DNA from: Brevibacterium sp. S111 | GTDB taxonomy: Bacteria; Actinomycetota; Actinomycetes; Actinomycetales; Brevibacteriaceae | Direction of reading: 5' to 3' | Assembly (NCBI RefSeq): GCF_004745075.1 | Contig: NZ_RHFH01000003.1 | Coordinates: 186,001-250,000 of the forward strand | Length of the DNA stretch: 64,000 nt | In this document: positions 50,996 to 59,615 of the stretch, piece by piece | How the letters are laid out: each line of letters opens with the position of its first letter | Position numbering within the stretch: position 1 is the first letter of the stretch | Program-made: the position numbers and the translations under genes | The notes under the pieces: generated by a model | Databases searched by the model: none | What the model was told of the DNA's origin: nothing | The model's input: only the letters and a program-made list of their open reading frames with translations

Positions 50996-52129
50996 ATGTC
51001 TTCCACTCTGCCGCTGTTCCTCGACTGTGACCCCGGGATCGACGATGCGCTCGCCCTCGCCTACCTGTGCTGCCAAGACGACGTCGATGTCGTCGGCATC
51101 GCGGCGTCCGGAGGCAATGTCGCCACCAGGCAGGTCGTTGAGAACACCCGCCGATGGCTGGCACTGGCGGAACGCTCCCACATCCCGGTCCATGCCGGCC
51201 ACGAACTTCCCCTGGCCTGGCAGACTCCGGCGACAGCGCCGGACGAACCATTGGAATACGCCGACCTCACACACGGTGACACCGGCTGCGGGTACGCCCA
51301 GCTGCCGGGAGCCACCGTCCCAGTCAGTTCGGTGTCGGCCGCGCAGGCCTGGGTCGATGCGGCTCACGCTCATCCCGGGCAGCTCCTCGGCGTCGTCATC
51401 GGCCCGGCGACGAACCTCGCTCTGGCGCTTGACATCGACCCGGAACTGCCGCGACTGCTCAAACGGATCTTCATTATGGGAGGTGCGTTCAACTATCGGG
51501 GCAATACCCGCCCGACGACGGAATGGAACGTCACCTTCGACCCGGAATCCACTTCTCGGGTCATCGCCGCTTTCGGATCGGTCCATGCGCACGCTCACCC
51601 CGAACATCTTCCTGTCATCGCACCGATCGAAGCCACCGAAGCCGTGGAGATGACCTCTCAGCGATTCGAGCACATCCTCGACGGAGCTCTCTGCACCGGA
51701 AAAGCATGGCAAGCGGTGCTGAGGCAACTGTCCGAGGCGCTGCGGTTCTACTTCGAATTCCACGAATCCGATGGGCTCGGCTACCTCGCCCACATTCACG
51801 ACCCGTTCGTGCTCGCCTGCGCCCTCAACTGGGCTCGAGAGCACTCCAGTGCGTCGACCGACCCGACACCGGAGCGACCCAGCGCCGGCGAAGGGCCGCG
51901 AGCAGCTTCGGCAATGGGGAACGGCACGACCGGCTCACTTCCCTGGGCGAGGACGCTGTGGGCGCCGGTCGATGTCGAACTCACGGGTACACTCACACGA
52001 GGCGAAACCGTCGCCGACTGGCTGGGGCGGTGGAACCGGCCCGTGAACGCAGAGATCATCCGCGGAATCGATGCTCCCGCATTCCTCGACCACCTCAGCA
52101 CCACCCTGATGAAAGGACCACCCGCATGA
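50996..52129 (+). CDS. Nucleoside hydrolase (inosine-uridine type)
   Basis: 377 residues. The calcium-binding aspartate cluster DCDPGIDDALAL (9-20) is intact, as are IMGGAFNYRGNTRPTTEWNVTFDPE and the late active-site HIHDPFVLACAL. It hydrolyses ribonucleosides to base plus ribose in the cytosol. An insertion rich in Ser, Pro and Gly (about 285-320) is unusual. The stop overlaps the ECF S-component ATG by four bases, tying it to the transporter and suggesting nucleoside or base uptake. Confidence 0.9.
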   Translation: MSSTLPLFLDCDPGIDDALALAYLCCQDDVDVVGIAASGGNVATRQVVENTRRWLALAERSHIPVHAGHELPLAWQTPATAPDEPLEYADLTHGDTGCGYAQLPGATVPVSSVSAAQAWVDAAHAHPGQLLGVVIGPATNLALALDIDPELPRLLKRIFIMGGAFNYRGNTRPTTEWNVTFDPESTSRVIAAFGSVHAHAHPEHLPVIAPIEATEAVEMTSQRFEHILDGALCTGKAWQAVLRQLSEALRFYFEFHESDGLGYLAHIHDPFVLACALNWAREHSSASTDPTPERPSAGEGPRAASAMGNGTTGSLPWARTLWAPVDVELTGTLTRGETVADWLGRWNRPVNAEIIRGIDAPAFLDHLSTTLMKGPPA

Positions 52130-53004
52130 CCACACACTCCAGACGGTCTGGGCAGGGGCCGACCACCACGGTCGGTCCCGGACAAAACCGCAACCTCGCT
52201 CTTCCCCTCACCCTCACGCTGCTCAGCTCCCTCGTCGTCATCGGCACCTACCTCGCCGTGCTCCTCACCCAGCCGGCCGACCTCGGAATCGAACTCGGCC
52301 ACACCACCTTGTGGGTCATGCTCGGCTACCTCGCCGGAGGAGCCCTGCTGGCCTCCGGCACCCTCCCACTCATTCCCCGCAGTGTCCTGGCGCTCATCCC
52401 CGTCGCCGTCGCGCTCAACATCGTCATCGGTCAGGTCATCGGCAATTACACTCCGGTTCCGCTCTACCTCGACTCCATCGGCACCGTTCTCATCGGCGTC
52501 CTCGCCGGACCGGCGGCGGGAGCCTTCACCGGAATCATCTCGAACCTCATCTGGGGTGTGACCTTGAGCCCCAGCGTCATCGCCTTCAGCTCCGGAGCCG
52601 CGTTCATCGGTGCCGCCGCCGGATGGGCCGCACGACTCGGAACCTTCCGCACCCCGTGGACAGCGGTCCTCGTCGGAGCCATCGCCGGTGTTCCCGCAGG
52701 AGCCATCGGAGCCCCTGTCGCCGCCTACGTCTTCGGCGGTGGTCTCGGCGCCGGCACCGGGGGAGTCGTCGCGATCCTCCAAGCCGCTGGCCTCGAGATG
52801 TTCAACGCCACCTTCGCCCAGAGCATGGTCTCCGACATCGCCGACAAGGCACTGATCTTCGCCCTGGCCTGTGTCGTCATCAGGTCCCTGCCCAGACGCA
52901 TCATCGGGCGCTATCCTTTCGCCCTGCACAGTCGCCCCCGCGCCGAGGCGGCCCGAGAGGATTCGTCGACATCACCGGTCGGTTCGGTTCCCCGAGCGGA
53001 ATGA
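52126..53004 (+). CDS. ECF transporter substrate-binding (S) component
   Basis: 292 residues with six or seven hydrophobic helices (starting ALPLTLTLLSSLVVIGTYLAVLL) and the S-component-like blocks LDSIGTVLIGVLAGPAAGAFTGIISNLIWG and FGGGLGAGTGGVVAILQ. Linked by four-base overlaps to nucleoside hydrolase upstream and the T component downstream. The co-operonic hydrolase suggests a nucleoside or nucleobase ligand; the S-component family itself does not prove this. Confidence 0.85.
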   Translation: MTTHSRRSGQGPTTTVGPGQNRNLALPLTLTLLSSLVVIGTYLAVLLTQPADLGIELGHTTLWVMLGYLAGGALLASGTLPLIPRSVLALIPVAVALNIVIGQVIGNYTPVPLYLDSIGTVLIGVLAGPAAGAFTGIISNLIWGVTLSPSVIAFSSGAAFIGAAAGWAARLGTFRTPWTAVLVGAIAGVPAGAIGAPVAAYVFGGGLGAGTGGVVAILQAAGLEMFNATFAQSMVSDIADKALIFALACVVIRSLPRRIIGRYPFALHSRPRAEAAREDSSTSPVGSVPRAE

Positions 53005-53834
53005 GTCCCGTTCGTCCCGAACCCGCCACACCTGAGGACGACATCATCAGACCCGCACGCCGACTGCATCCGGCTACGGAACTCGTCATCCTGCTGTGCG
53101 GTCTGCTGCTCGTCTTCGGGGTGCCCTCACCGATCGTGCCGACACTCATCATCGTCGGCACGATCGGGACCGTCCTCTCCTCGTCGAAGATGAGTCTGCG
53201 GTCGTGGTCGCTGACGGTGGGTCTGCTGTGCCTGCCGACTCTGCTCGTCCTCGTCGTCGTCCAGGGGCTCTTCTACCCGGGCACGGAGGTGCATGTGCTC
53301 TGGCAGGCCGGACCCGCCCACCTCAGCGTCGAAGGACTGAGCATCGCCGTGCAGATCTGGCTGCGCGTGGCCGCCCTGATCGGCCTGTGCGCCCTGTTCG
53401 GGCTCGGATCCGATTCCGCACGGCTCTTCGACGGGCTGCGCCGACTCCGCCTGCCCGCAGGGCTCGCCTATGTCTGTGCCTCGGCCATCGGCCTCATCCC
53501 GCTCATCGGCGCACGCACCCGACACATCATCGACGCCAGGAAGGCCCGCGGGTGGGCAGCGGACTCCTGGACGGTGCGGATCCGACTGCTGCCCGGGATC
53601 GTCGTCGGACTCGTCACCGCGGTCCTCCTCACCGTCGAACAGCGTCACGAAGTGCTCGAACAGAGCGGACTCGATACCCGCCCGACCACGGTCGCGCTGC
53701 AGGACCACAGAGACGGACCGGGCCAGAGCCTCCTGCGCATCCTGACTCCGCTCGCGACCCTCGGACTCATCATCGCCTCGGTGGCGGGACTCCTGCCGCT
53801 GCCGGGAGCCTCACAGCTCATCGGCGGTGCCTGA
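53001..53834 (+). CDS. ECF transporter transmembrane (T) component
   Basis: 277 residues with about five membrane helices. The coupling-helix motif ARKARGW (in HIIDARKARGWAADSW), diagnostic for EcfT, is present and binds the ATPases. Dedicated (Group I) system because S, T and A are adjacent. ATGA overlap with the S gene; the ATPase gene starts two bases later. Confidence 0.92.
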   Translation: MSPVRPEPATPEDDIIRPARRLHPATELVILLCGLLLVFGVPSPIVPTLIIVGTIGTVLSSSKMSLRSWSLTVGLLCLPTLLVLVVVQGLFYPGTEVHVLWQAGPAHLSVEGLSIAVQIWLRVAALIGLCALFGLGSDSARLFDGLRRLRLPAGLAYVCASAIGLIPLIGARTRHIIDARKARGWAADSWTVRIRLLPGIVVGLVTAVLLTVEQRHEVLEQSGLDTRPTTVALQDHRDGPGQSLLRILTPLATLGLIIASVAGLLPLPGASQLIGGA

Positions 53835-53835
53835 G

Positions 53836-55242
53836 ATGACCGCCAGAATCACCGACGCCGGCTTCACCTTTCTCGGAGAAGCTGATCCCGCGCTGACCGG
53901 TATCAGCCTCGAACTCAGCGGCGGAGCCATGACCGCCGTGCTCGGCCCCATCGGTTCGGGCACTTCGACGCTGTGCCGCCTGCTGGCCGGCGAACTCGCC
54001 GCCCGGGGCACGCTGTCCGGCACCATCGACTGCGCCGGAACGGTCGCCCTGCTCGGTGACGATCCGGAAGCGCAGCTGAGCGGAATGACCAGCCACGTCA
54101 GCGATGAGACGCAGCTGGCATGCCGACTGCGCGGATACGCCCCGGCCGATGCCCGAGCCCGCGCCCTGCACATGCAGCGACAGCTGGGCATCGACGAATT
54201 GTGGGACCGACGGGTGGACACGCTCTCCGGCGGGCAGAGGCAACTGGTCGCATTGGCACGGATCCTTGCACCCGGCCCCGACCTGGTCGTCCTCGACCAG
54301 CCCGCGCAGTCTCTGGACCCGACGATGCGGGCTCGCCTGTCGACCGTGCTCAAGGAGTTCTGCGCTCACGGAGGATCGGCGCTCATCACCGGTCATCAGA
54401 TCGACGAACTCACTCGCGACTGTCGGGCAGTGCACCACCTCGACTCCGGACAGCTGCGGCCGGCGACCGCGTCAAAACAGTCCATCGGCGTCTGGGACAC
54501 TCGTCCCGATGCTGCCGAGCCCGGTCGGAAAGCACCGACTCCGCGGAGGGATCCGCTGCTCACGGTGCGTGACCTGAGAGTGGAGCGGGGGCGCACTCGT
54601 ATCCTCGACAGTGTCGACCTCGACCTGCGCCCCGGCGAGCTCGTCACCGTCACCGGAGCCAACGGTGCCGGAAAATCGACTCTCTTGAAGGCGCTCGTCG
54701 GACTCCTCGAACGGACGGCAACGGTGACGGGCACGATCACGCTCAGCCGCCTCGGCGAGGTGACGCATGTGGATGCGCTGCCGGCTCATGAGCGCAGCAC
54801 CCACCTCGGGTGGGTGGGGCAGGACCCGGGACTCCAACTCTGCGCGGCCACGGTGGCAGATGAGCTGCTGCACTCGGCACCGCTGCCGGCCCACCGACGG
54901 CGTGACCGGACCGAAGTGCGCCGCCGACGACGCTCGGTCGTGGATTCCGTCCTCACCGACGTCGAGCTGAGCTCCGTTGCCGAAGAACATCCGTTCGATC
55001 TCGATGTGCCCCGACGCAAAGACGTCGTCATCGCCTCGGCGCTGATGACAGGAGCACCTGTGCTGCTGCTCGACGAACCGACGATCGGGCGCGACCTGGC
55101 CGGGATGAACCGGTTGAATGCGATCATCGGGCGGGTCCTCGGGCGTGGGGGCGCCGTCGTGGCGACCACCCACGATCAGCGCTGGGCAGGTGAGTCGGCG
55201 CACCGCAATCTGCGGCTGGCGAACGGTCGAGCGCAAGCATGA
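53836..55242 (+). CDS. Fused ECF ATPase (two NBDs in one chain) with complementary degeneracy
   Basis: 468 residues, EcfA and EcfA' fused. NBD1: Walker A GPIGSGTST (37-45) lacks the Lys; LSGGQ (130-134) intact; Walker B LVVLDQP has Gln155 where Glu is expected. NBD2: Walker A GANGAGKST (274-282) intact; the signature region reads LDVPRRKD (389-396) instead of LSGGQ; Walker B VLLLDEP has Glu414. Both H-loops are present (TGHQ, TTHD). Since ATP sites pair one domain's Walker motifs with the other's signature, only NBD2 Walker plus NBD1 LSGGQ forms a working site. GTG 53827 is an alternative start. Confidence 0.92.
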   Translation: MTARITDAGFTFLGEADPALTGISLELSGGAMTAVLGPIGSGTSTLCRLLAGELAARGTLSGTIDCAGTVALLGDDPEAQLSGMTSHVSDETQLACRLRGYAPADARARALHMQRQLGIDELWDRRVDTLSGGQRQLVALARILAPGPDLVVLDQPAQSLDPTMRARLSTVLKEFCAHGGSALITGHQIDELTRDCRAVHHLDSGQLRPATASKQSIGVWDTRPDAAEPGRKAPTPRRDPLLTVRDLRVERGRTRILDSVDLDLRPGELVTVTGANGAGKSTLLKALVGLLERTATVTGTITLSRLGEVTHVDALPAHERSTHLGWVGQDPGLQLCAATVADELLHSAPLPAHRRRDRTEVRRRRRSVVDSVLTDVELSSVAEEHPFDLDVPRRKDVVIASALMTGAPVLLLDEPTIGRDLAGMNRLNAIIGRVLGRGGAVVATTHDQRWAGESAHRNLRLANGRAQA

Positions 55243-55283
55243 TGGAATGGTGAACAGATGTTCGCCTGCGGAAAGGACGCACC

Positions 55284-55823
55284 ATGATGCGAGGACCAGC
55301 GCTGATGTTCATCGCCTGGACGCTGCATGACGCCGAGGAGGCGCTGACCTTCCCCGCCACAGCGAACCAGCTGGCCGAACTCACCGGCATCGATGCGCTG
55401 CGGATGAGTACGAGACAGAGTCTGGCAGCCATCGGGCTGGTCGGCGCGGTCGTTGCAGGGGCAGGTATCCGTGGGGCGCAGACCAAGGGGGAGTCACCGT
55501 TGTACCGATACGCGGTCGCCGGTCTTGAAGCCCACGTCTTCACTCACCTGCTGTCGTCGGCCGTGCTGCGACGCTACACGGCTGGAGTGATCACTGCCGT
55601 GCCGATCATGTTGCCGGGAGCGGCCTTGGCCAGACGAGAGCTTGCCGCACTGGGGCGACCACTGACCGCAGCCGACTGGCGAGGTGGCAGTGCACTGATG
55701 GCAGCGGTGGCTGCGGCCGCCCACCTGGCTGTGCGCACCGATTGGTCTGTCGGCTTCAGAAATCGAAGGAGTCGTCGCCGGCCGCTGCGGGGCTGCGAAG
55801 CCTCTGCAGGTGCAGGTGCCTGA
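55284..55823 (+). CDS. HXXEE-domain membrane protein
   Basis: 179 residues. The family motif is HDAEEAL (residues 15-21) with further conserved His in EAHVFTHLLSS. Four or five hydrophobic segments. HXXEE proteins are uncharacterised membrane proteins, possibly metal-dependent hydrolases. GGAAAGGA precedes the ATG. Its 3' end overlaps the convergent YrhK-like gene by 68 bases. Confidence 0.8.
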   Translation: MMRGPALMFIAWTLHDAEEALTFPATANQLAELTGIDALRMSTRQSLAAIGLVGAVVAGAGIRGAQTKGESPLYRYAVAGLEAHVFTHLLSSAVLRRYTAGVITAVPIMLPGAALARRELAALGRPLTAADWRGGSALMAAVAAAAHLAVRTDWSVGFRNRRSRRRPLRGCEASAGAGA

Positions 55824-56043
55824 TGAGGCGGATGACCGGGCGGATGAGCATCTCCACACTGCCGATGACGAACAGCCACGTTCCCGTATACGTGAGGGAG
55901 TCGGAGAAGAACATGAAGCTGCCGACGAGGAACCACACACCGATGAGCACATCATTGGAGATGCTGATGACCTGGTAGCGCTGCCGGATGACGAGCTCCT
56001 CACGCCCGATCCGCAGATGAATGTCCCGGTTGCTCTCAGCCAT
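55756..56043 (-). CDS. YrhK-like two-helix membrane protein
   Basis: 95 residues. The YrhK pattern ELVIRQRYQVISISNDVLIGVWFLVGSFMFFSDSLTYTGTWLFVIGSVEMLIRPVIRL is present with two transmembrane helices. Function unknown. The last ~22 codons lie opposite the end of the HXXEE gene. Confidence 0.82.
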   Translation of the reverse strand: MAESNRDIHLRIGREELVIRQRYQVISISNDVLIGVWFLVGSFMFFSDSLTYTGTWLFVIGSVEMLIRPVIRLIRHLHLQRLRSPAAAGDDSFDF

Positions 56044-56147
56044 CGCGCTGTCCCCTCTCCATCGAATAGTCCTCTCAGTGAGCCTACTGGCGCAGTCGGC
56101 TGATCTGCTCAGAATCTCGTGTCAGCAGCGACGTCTACCGTGAGGAC

Positions 56148-56930
56148 ATGGATCAGAACACGAACTCATTCGACGCTCTCTACAACGACGCGCACGAGCA
56201 TCGACCGCTCATGCGCTGGGACGAGCTGCTCGCCTTCGTTCGCCGATTCCCTCAGCTGGCGGCCTTCAACGCCGCTCTCATCGCCCAACAGCGGCCGACT
56301 GCCACCTTCGTCGAGACCGAGGACGGATGGCGGGAGCGATTCGGCCGAAGCGTCGAGGCCGACGCCACCTCCATGGTCATCCTCCATCCTTTCGGGCCCG
56401 TCCGCTTCGTCTACGACATCGCCGACACCACAGGGCCCGAACTGCCGACTGAAGTGTCCACCCCCTTCGCGGCGGTCGGTGCACCCACCTGGGACGGACT
56501 GCACCTCGTCGTTGCCACACTGCGCCGGAAGAACCTGCTTCCCGAGCACCTGCCGCAGACACGCAGCGCCAGCGTCATGCTCACCCGTCTCCTCACGGAA
56601 TTGGCGCTCATCTACAGCGGGCACCGCGGTTCGCGGCCCGAACTCGCCGTGAGCGCAGCCGACCCGCATGTCGAGCGGTCACAAGTGCGATTCGAAACCG
56701 AGTGCATCACCTGGCTCATCGCCGGGAGGATCGGGCTGCGGGCGGCAGCGACCGGTTCGCTCAAGGGCTACCTCAAACACGGTGAGCTCATGCCGCCGGT
56801 CTCCCGCGACCGTGTGCTGCACACGGTCAACGCGATCGAGCGTCTCTTCGGCGGGGCGCTCGCCTTCGGGACGGCCGTACGCCACGAAATGCCGAGCCTG
56901 TTCGATCTCGACGAGCAGTTGGCGGTCTGA
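56148..56930 (+). CDS. ArdC/ImmA-like protein with a degenerate metallopeptidase site
   Basis: 260 residues, no membrane segment. The N-terminal half resembles the ssDNA-binding ArdC fold (RWDELLAFVRRFPQLAAFNAALIAQQRP). The C-terminal half resembles the ArdC/ImmA zincin: LLTELALIYSGHRGS occupies the HExxH helix but has Thr150 and Leu154 where the zinc His residues should be; RFETECITWLIAGRIGL matches the third-ligand helix. So it probably lacks peptidase activity. Assignment is by pattern and moderately uncertain. Confidence 0.55.
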   Translation: MDQNTNSFDALYNDAHEHRPLMRWDELLAFVRRFPQLAAFNAALIAQQRPTATFVETEDGWRERFGRSVEADATSMVILHPFGPVRFVYDIADTTGPELPTEVSTPFAAVGAPTWDGLHLVVATLRRKNLLPEHLPQTRSASVMLTRLLTELALIYSGHRGSRPELAVSAADPHVERSQVRFETECITWLIAGRIGLRAAATGSLKGYLKHGELMPPVSRDRVLHTVNAIERLFGGALAFGTAVRHEMPSLFDLDEQLAV

Positions 56931-57042
56931 CCTCGGGGACCGAAGCCGACTTCAGAAGTTCGGGGCCGGACCCTGGTGTCAGGAGTTCGGAGAGCGCACA
57001 ATAGGGTCGAGGTCGGCTCATTTCCACGATGAAGAGGACGCT

Positions 57043-57504
57043 ATGAGCAGAACAGTCCAAGTCACTTTCGACTGCCACGATCCTGGCAGACTTGCCCGCT
57101 TCTGGGCCGAAGTCCTCGGCTACATCGTGCCGGGCCCGCCCGGGGTCCGACTCGGTGCCGACGACGACCCTCTCGACGCGTGGAAGGAGTTCCTCGCCGG
57201 CCTCGGAATCGAACTGCGGCCAGAGGACATGCGCGCCGCCATCGAGGACCCCGAGGGGACCGGCCCGCGCATCTTCTTCCAAACAGTGCCCGAAGCCAAG
57301 ACGGTGAAGAACCGGGTCCACCTCGACGTGCGTGCCGCGCCGGGACTCGACGGCGATGAACGAATGGATGCCTTGGAAGCCGAATGCTCCCGGCTGGTGG
57401 AGCTTGGGGGAGGTCGGCTTCGACGGGTCGATCCGGATCCTCCATTGGAATTCGGGTTCATCGTCATGGCCGACCCCGAGGGCAACGAATTCTGTCTCGA
57501 CTGA
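57043..57504 (+). CDS. VOC family protein (glyoxalase-like)
   Basis: 153 residues. VQVTFDCHDPGRLARFWAEVLGYIVPG begins a glyoxalase_6-type fold, ending FIVMADPEGNEFCLD with the usual C-terminal Glu. An insert rich in Glu/Asp (about 45-75) separates the modules. AGAGG lies before the ATG. Substrate unknown. Confidence 0.85.
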   Translation: MSRTVQVTFDCHDPGRLARFWAEVLGYIVPGPPGVRLGADDDPLDAWKEFLAGLGIELRPEDMRAAIEDPEGTGPRIFFQTVPEAKTVKNRVHLDVRAAPGLDGDERMDALEAECSRLVELGGGRLRRVDPDPPLEFGFIVMADPEGNEFCLD

Positions 57505-57640
57505 CCGCCCCCTCCCAGCCGGGATGGTCACATTGGGTCCTCTTCGGGAAGGACACGTCCGACCGGATCCGCAGGATGTGCAGATGAGACTTCTCTCAGA
57601 AACGTAGGGTCAGCCGCAGGCGACTGTTAGCGTGTGAAAT

Positions 57641-58324
57641 ATGAAGACGAATCGCATGGCAATGAGCACAGTGGCAGGACTCGCAGCACTCACTCTCGGC
57701 CTGGCCGGGTGTTCCGGAAGTGACTCCGGAGACGGAGCCGATGAGGCTCAGAATTCGCCCGCGGCCAGCGAATCGACCTCCGACAGCACCACCGAGGACG
57801 CCGAGGACCAGGGCGAGGACACCGGCGATGACACGGATTCCGAGCAGGGTTCGAAGCAGGATTCGTCCGGGGACGGTCTGTCCGCCGATGCCGACCTGAG
57901 CAAGGACACCCCGGCAACCAGTGCCGAAGATGCGATCAAGACGGCGGAGAAGAAGGTCGGCGACGGCATCGTCCACGGCATCGAACTCGATTGGGACGAG
58001 AAGGACCAGGCGTGGCAGTACGAGGTGTCCATCCTCGACGGCAGCACCGATCATGACGTCGAGATCGACGCCGATTCCGGCAAGATCGTCAAACATGAGC
58101 AGGATTCCACCGACGACAAGGAGAAGGCCATCGATCTCAACGATCCGATGACCTTCGACGAAGCACTCGAACTCGCCCAGAAGAAGGCGTCCGGGAAACT
58201 CGTCGGCTGGAAGCTCGAATACGATGACAACATGAAGGAATTCCAGTTCGACTTCGACAAGGGCGGTGAAGAGACGGAGGTCACCGTCGACACCGAAACC
58301 GAGCGTGTCACCGTCGACGACTGA
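57641..58324 (+). CDS. PepSY-domain lipoprotein
   Basis: 227 residues. A lipoprotein signal peptide ends at lipobox LAGC (Cys24), followed by a Ser/Asp/Glu-rich linker (~25-85) and two PepSY repeats (ATSAEDAIKTAEKKVGDGIVHGIELDWDE...; MTFDEALELAQKKASGKLVGWKLEYDD...). The protein is strikingly acidic. PepSY domains inhibit or bind peptidases or metals outside the membrane. The last 20 coding bases overlap the likely start of the thymidine kinase gene. Confidence 0.9.
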   Translation: MKTNRMAMSTVAGLAALTLGLAGCSGSDSGDGADEAQNSPAASESTSDSTTEDAEDQGEDTGDDTDSEQGSKQDSSGDGLSADADLSKDTPATSAEDAIKTAEKKVGDGIVHGIELDWDEKDQAWQYEVSILDGSTDHDVEIDADSGKIVKHEQDSTDDKEKAIDLNDPMTFDEALELAQKKASGKLVGWKLEYDDNMKEFQFDFDKGGEETEVTVDTETERVTVDD

Positions 58325-58889
58325 TTTCGGCCGACTCGCGGTCATCGCCGGACCCATGTTCTCCGGGAAGTCCGAAGAACTCATGCGCCGGGTCCGGCGG
58401 GCCACGATCGCTGGGACGAAGGTGCTCGTCGTCTCTCATTCCCTCGACACCCGAGTGGACATCGCGACGATCACCTCCCACATCGGGATGAATATCCCTG
58501 CCGTTCCCCTCGGCGAGGCTTCGGCCCTCGCCGAGGCGGCGCGGGCCGCTGACTACGCCCTCATCGCCATCGATGAGGCCCAGTTCTTCGGTTTCGAGCT
58601 CATCCCCGTCGTCGATGATCTGCTCAGGAGGGGAATCGACGTCATCGTCGAAGGCCTGTGCGTGACCTTCGACGGGCAGCCGTTCGAACCGCTGCCGAGC
58701 TTCATGGCCTCAGCCGAAGACGTCCTCAGACTCACCGCAGTCTGCACGGTCTGTGGTCGTGATGCCGTCTTCCACCAGCGCACCGACTCGTCGGATCTCG
58801 CTGCAACCGCCATCGACGCCCGGCACATCGGCGGATCGGACGCGTACGTCGCCCGGTGCCGCGAACATTTCACCGGCGCCCCACACTAG
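58305..58889 (+). CDS. tdk: Thymidine kinase
   Basis: 194 residues. P-loop GPMFSGKSEELMRR, IDEAQFF, lasso-domain zinc ligands CTVCG and CREH. It phosphorylates thymidine (and deoxyuridine) in pyrimidine salvage. GTG 58305 inside the lipoprotein's end gives a normal N-terminus (TTDFGRLAVIAGPMF); there is no clear ribosome site, so it may depend on translation of the lipoprotein gene. Confidence 0.93.
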   Translation: MSPSTTDFGRLAVIAGPMFSGKSEELMRRVRRATIAGTKVLVVSHSLDTRVDIATITSHIGMNIPAVPLGEASALAEAARAADYALIAIDEAQFFGFELIPVVDDLLRRGIDVIVEGLCVTFDGQPFEPLPSFMASAEDVLRLTAVCTVCGRDAVFHQRTDSSDLAATAIDARHIGGSDAYVARCREHFTGAPH

Positions 58890-58947
58890 ACCGCAGCCTG
58901 TGGTCGACGACCCGGGTCGTCACGAGCCGCGACCGGTGCGACGGAAC

Positions 58948-59601
58948 TCAGTCGTCGATGCTGTCCCAGACTTCGCGCCAGATCCGAGCGAGGTCGGCGA
59001 CCTGATAGTGGGCGTTGAGACCGCTGGGCTGGGGCACCACATGCAAGGCGACCTCTCGGGGCCAGCCGTCGATGAGCGAGGTGTCCTGCCGACCGAACTG
59101 CGCCTTCGGCTGCCGGTAGCCGATCCGGAACGATGTGATGCCGGCGATCGCCACCGCACGCGGACGGATGTCAGCGAGCCGGTCGATGAGGTGACTGGCA
59201 CCATGACGCAGCTCCTCGCGGGAGAGTTCGTCGGCACGCACGGTGGCCCGCCCGATGAGATTGGTCAGACCGATGCCGCGGCGCAGCAGCTGCTGTTCAT
59301 CGGCCGGGTCGAGTCCACGGGAAGCATCGACGAGGTGGTCGGTCAGGCCCGCCTGATGCAGAGACGGCCAGAACCGGTTGCCGGGCCGAGCGAACGGGGC
59401 GTTGACCGCGGCCGTCCACAGACCCGGGTTGATGCCGACGATGAGCATCTTCAACCCGGAGGAATCGCCGGGCAGAATGTCATCGATCGCATTCGGATCA
59501 TCCGTGGCGAACGCGGCGAGGTCGTCCTTCGTCGGTTTGCGACCGCCCAAGGGGGAGGGGCGGCGGCTGCTGACACTGCTTTCCTCACTCACGTCTTTCA
59601 C
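58948..59601 (-). CDS. mug: Mug-type mismatch-specific DNA glycosylase
   Basis: 217 residues. Motif 1 GINPGLWTAAVNAPFARPGNRFWPSL and motif 2 VVPQPSGLNAHY (Asn in place of a His, as in several Mug/TDG relatives) define the family that removes U or T opposite G and etheno-C. A ~35-residue Ser-rich leader precedes the domain; GTG 59601 is chosen. Divergent from the SRPBCC gene across only 14 bases. Confidence 0.9.
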   Translation of the reverse strand: MKDVSEESSVSSRRPSPLGGRKPTKDDLAAFATDDPNAIDDILPGDSSGLKMLIVGINPGLWTAAVNAPFARPGNRFWPSLHQAGLTDHLVDASRGLDPADEQQLLRRGIGLTNLIGRATVRADELSREELRHGASHLIDRLADIRPRAVAIAGITSFRIGYRQPKAQFGRQDTSLIDGWPREVALHVVPQPSGLNAHYQVADLARIWREVWDSIDD

Positions 59602-59615
59602 ACTACCGTCGTACC

